From Lentisphaerota bacterium (GTDB taxonomy: Bacteria > Verrucomicrobiota > Kiritimatiellia > RFP12 > UBA1067), in NCBI GenBank assembly GCA_022839525.1, contig JALHET010000115.1:1-7162 (forward strand): a stretch of DNA of 7,162 nucleotides, in the 5' to 3' direction. The notes under the pieces were generated by a model. That model made no database searches. It was given only the letters and a program-made list of their open reading frames with translations, and was not told where the DNA came from. Position numbers and translations under genes: made by a program. Positions 6,593 to 7,162 of the stretch are shown here, piece after piece (position 1 is the stretch's first letter; the number at the start of each line of letters is the position of its first letter).

Positions 6593-6749
6593 GTAACCCG
6601 GCTGGTTTCTTCCCCCTCCGTGGCCCCTTGGCTGTCCCTGCTCTAACGGCATCCCAATATCGTTGGGCCTTGATTCTGTTTGCATTGGTCTTTGCCTCGC
6701 TCCTGGCCTTACCGCCAAGCCTTCCTAGTTGTTGTGCTGCCTTATTCAT
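6561..6749 (-). CDS. Small Gly/Ala/Lys-rich phage protein of unknown function
   Basis: A 62-residue protein beginning MNKAAQQLGRLGGKARSEAK. This resembles a widespread type of very short phage and bacterial proteins with an A-x2-LG-x-LGGKA(R/K) start and a basic, helical body. I know no function for them. It starts 8 nt after the stop of the preceding gene, and a strong promoter lies just upstream (6769-6797), placing its ATG some 13 nt from the predicted transcript start. The ribosome site is weak (AGTAGG-like). Its last 32 nt overlap the proposed nuclease start, and both frames are open together from 6718 to 6561. The tail (AGLHEGMEECTPI) looks less protein-like, so the true product could be coupled or joined to the nuclease. 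Confidence 0.6.
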   Translation of the reverse strand: MNKAAQQLGRLGGKARSEAKTNANRIKAQRYWDAVRAGTAKGPRRGKKPAGLHEGMEECTPI

Positions 6750-6756
6750 CTTTGGC

Positions 6757-7056
6757 CTACTGATTCACAACATACGCTAACCGTTTTGTATTGTCAACGC
6801 CTTGACGCACCTTTTTCACATTATTTTCTGATTGCCCCTCCTTGCCCCCAGAATCGCGCCTGCCGCGTCCACCACCAAAGACGCGCCTCCACCCGTCCGC
6901 ATAGCGGCGGGCGTCTGAGGAGCGCATACGGGCCGAACCTTTGCCGTTCATGGCCGACACCCGCTCCATGCGCTTGCGTTCTTTCGCGGCCCGCATAGCG
7001 GCGCACCGTTTGCGCTTCGCTTCTAGCCGTTTCGTGCGGATGGATTTGCGGTACAT
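6757..7056 (-). CDS. Small, very basic hypothetical protein
   Basis: A 99-residue Arg/Lys-rich protein: MYRKSIRTKRLEAKRKRC, then AAMRAAKERKRMERVSAM, a DARRYADGWRRVFGGG stretch and a more mixed C-terminus ending in LAYVVNQ. Highly charged small proteins of this kind are frequent in phage genomes. No domain is recognised, and nucleic-acid binding is only a guess from charge. The start at ATG 7056 is chosen because it follows the upstream gene's TGA by one base and has AAGGA five bases before it. The frame is open upstream to 7149, but that stretch overlaps another coding frame. The last ~14 codons overlap the promoter at 6769-6797 and are low in GC. Confidence 0.65.
   Translation of the reverse strand: MYRKSIRTKRLEAKRKRCAAMRAAKERKRMERVSAMNGKGSARMRSSDARRYADGWRRVFGGGRGRRDSGGKEGQSENNVKKVRQGVDNTKRLAYVVNQ
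6769..6797 (-). promoter_or_regulatory. Sigma70-type promoter upstream of the small protein/nuclease genes
   Basis: On the minus strand a perfect -35 TTGACA (6797-6792) and a -10 TATGTT (6774-6769) are separated by exactly 17 nt. Transcription would start near 6762, about 13 nt before ATG 6749. It lies inside the 3' end of the preceding gene. ACAATAC near the -35 and GTATGTTGT over the -10 form an imperfect inverted repeat that could bind a repressor, which is an inference. It could drive the small protein, nuclease, methyltransferase and terminase genes. Confidence 0.6.
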
Positions 7057-7057
7057 T

Positions 7058-7162
7058 TCAGTCCTTGCCGGAATCGGTGATTCTGGTGTTGGCATTATCG
7101 AATTCGCCCGCCGCCATGCGCTCCTCGATTTCGGCCACAACCGCATCATGTTGGGCGTTCGC
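7058..7162 (-). CDS. C-terminal fragment of an unknown protein
   Basis: An open frame entering from the window edge gives the last 34 residues, beginning ANAQHDAVVAEIEERMAAG and ending ITDSGKD before TGA at 7058-7060. The composition is hydrophilic and partly helical. The TGA is followed after one base by the ATG of the next gene, the tight spacing typical of a phage operon. Too little is present to name a family. Confidence 0.6.
   Translation of the reverse strand, partial: ANAQHDAVVAEIEERMAAGEFDNANTRITDSGKD
7062..7066 (-). promoter_or_regulatory. Ribosome binding site fixing the start at 7056
   Basis: AAGGA lies 5 nt before ATG 7056, within the last codons of the preceding gene. It argues against the longer start at 7149. 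Confidence 0.6.

Noticed and set aside
7057..7149. N-terminal extension of the basic protein to ATG 7149
   Set aside because: It overlaps another open frame ending in TGA at 7058, and a good AAGGA site precedes ATG 7056.

Overview
This window looks like the packaging/head end of a tailed double-stranded DNA phage or prophage in a GC-rich bacterium. Every supported gene lies on the minus strand, so transcription runs from position 7162 towards 1. The terminase large subunit, a small gpW-like head-completion protein and a lambda-family portal occur in the same relative order as lambda A-W-B. Most genes have clear Shine-Dalgarno sites and short or overlapping junctions. No rRNA, tRNA, integrase or host gene is present, so the host cannot be named. 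The portal and terminase styles remind me of prophages of GC-rich, possibly Planctomycetes-like bacteria, but that is only an impression.

Layout, in transcription order. (1) 7162-7058: C-terminus of an unknown gene. (2) 7056-6757: a small, very basic protein whose 3' end contains a good sigma70-type promoter (perfect TTGACA, 17-bp spacer, TATGTT). (3) 6749-6561: a 62-residue Gly/Ala/Lys-rich small protein directly downstream of that promoter. (4) about 6592-5618: a multidomain protein with three Cys4 zinc modules, a charged helix, a helix-turn-helix-like segment and a C-terminal PD-(D/E)xK nuclease motif. Its GC content is visibly lower than that of its neighbours. (5) 5540-3936: a fusion of a ParB-like domain with a beta-class DNA methyltransferase, containing a 21-bp in-frame tandem repeat. 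(6) 3932-1878: terminase large subunit, starting with GTG 3 nt after the methyltransferase stop. (7) 1865-1272: a double zinc-ribbon plus HTH protein. (8) a 151-nt gap with a 10-bp inverted repeat. (9) 1120-905: gpW-like protein. (10) 905-1: the portal, overlapping gpW in TAATG. It is broken by a frame change near 613-640 and runs off the window.

How the genes fit together: the terminase packages DNA through the portal, and gpW completes the filled head. The methyltransferase is translationally tied to the terminase and could mark DNA before packaging. The nuclease upstream of it may form a restriction-modification-like or homing/exclusion module, or may assist DNA processing for packaging. 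This nuclease-methyltransferase pair is the least ordinary part of the window. The portal frame change means the locus is a decayed prophage, a variant with an internal deletion, or affected by a sequence error.
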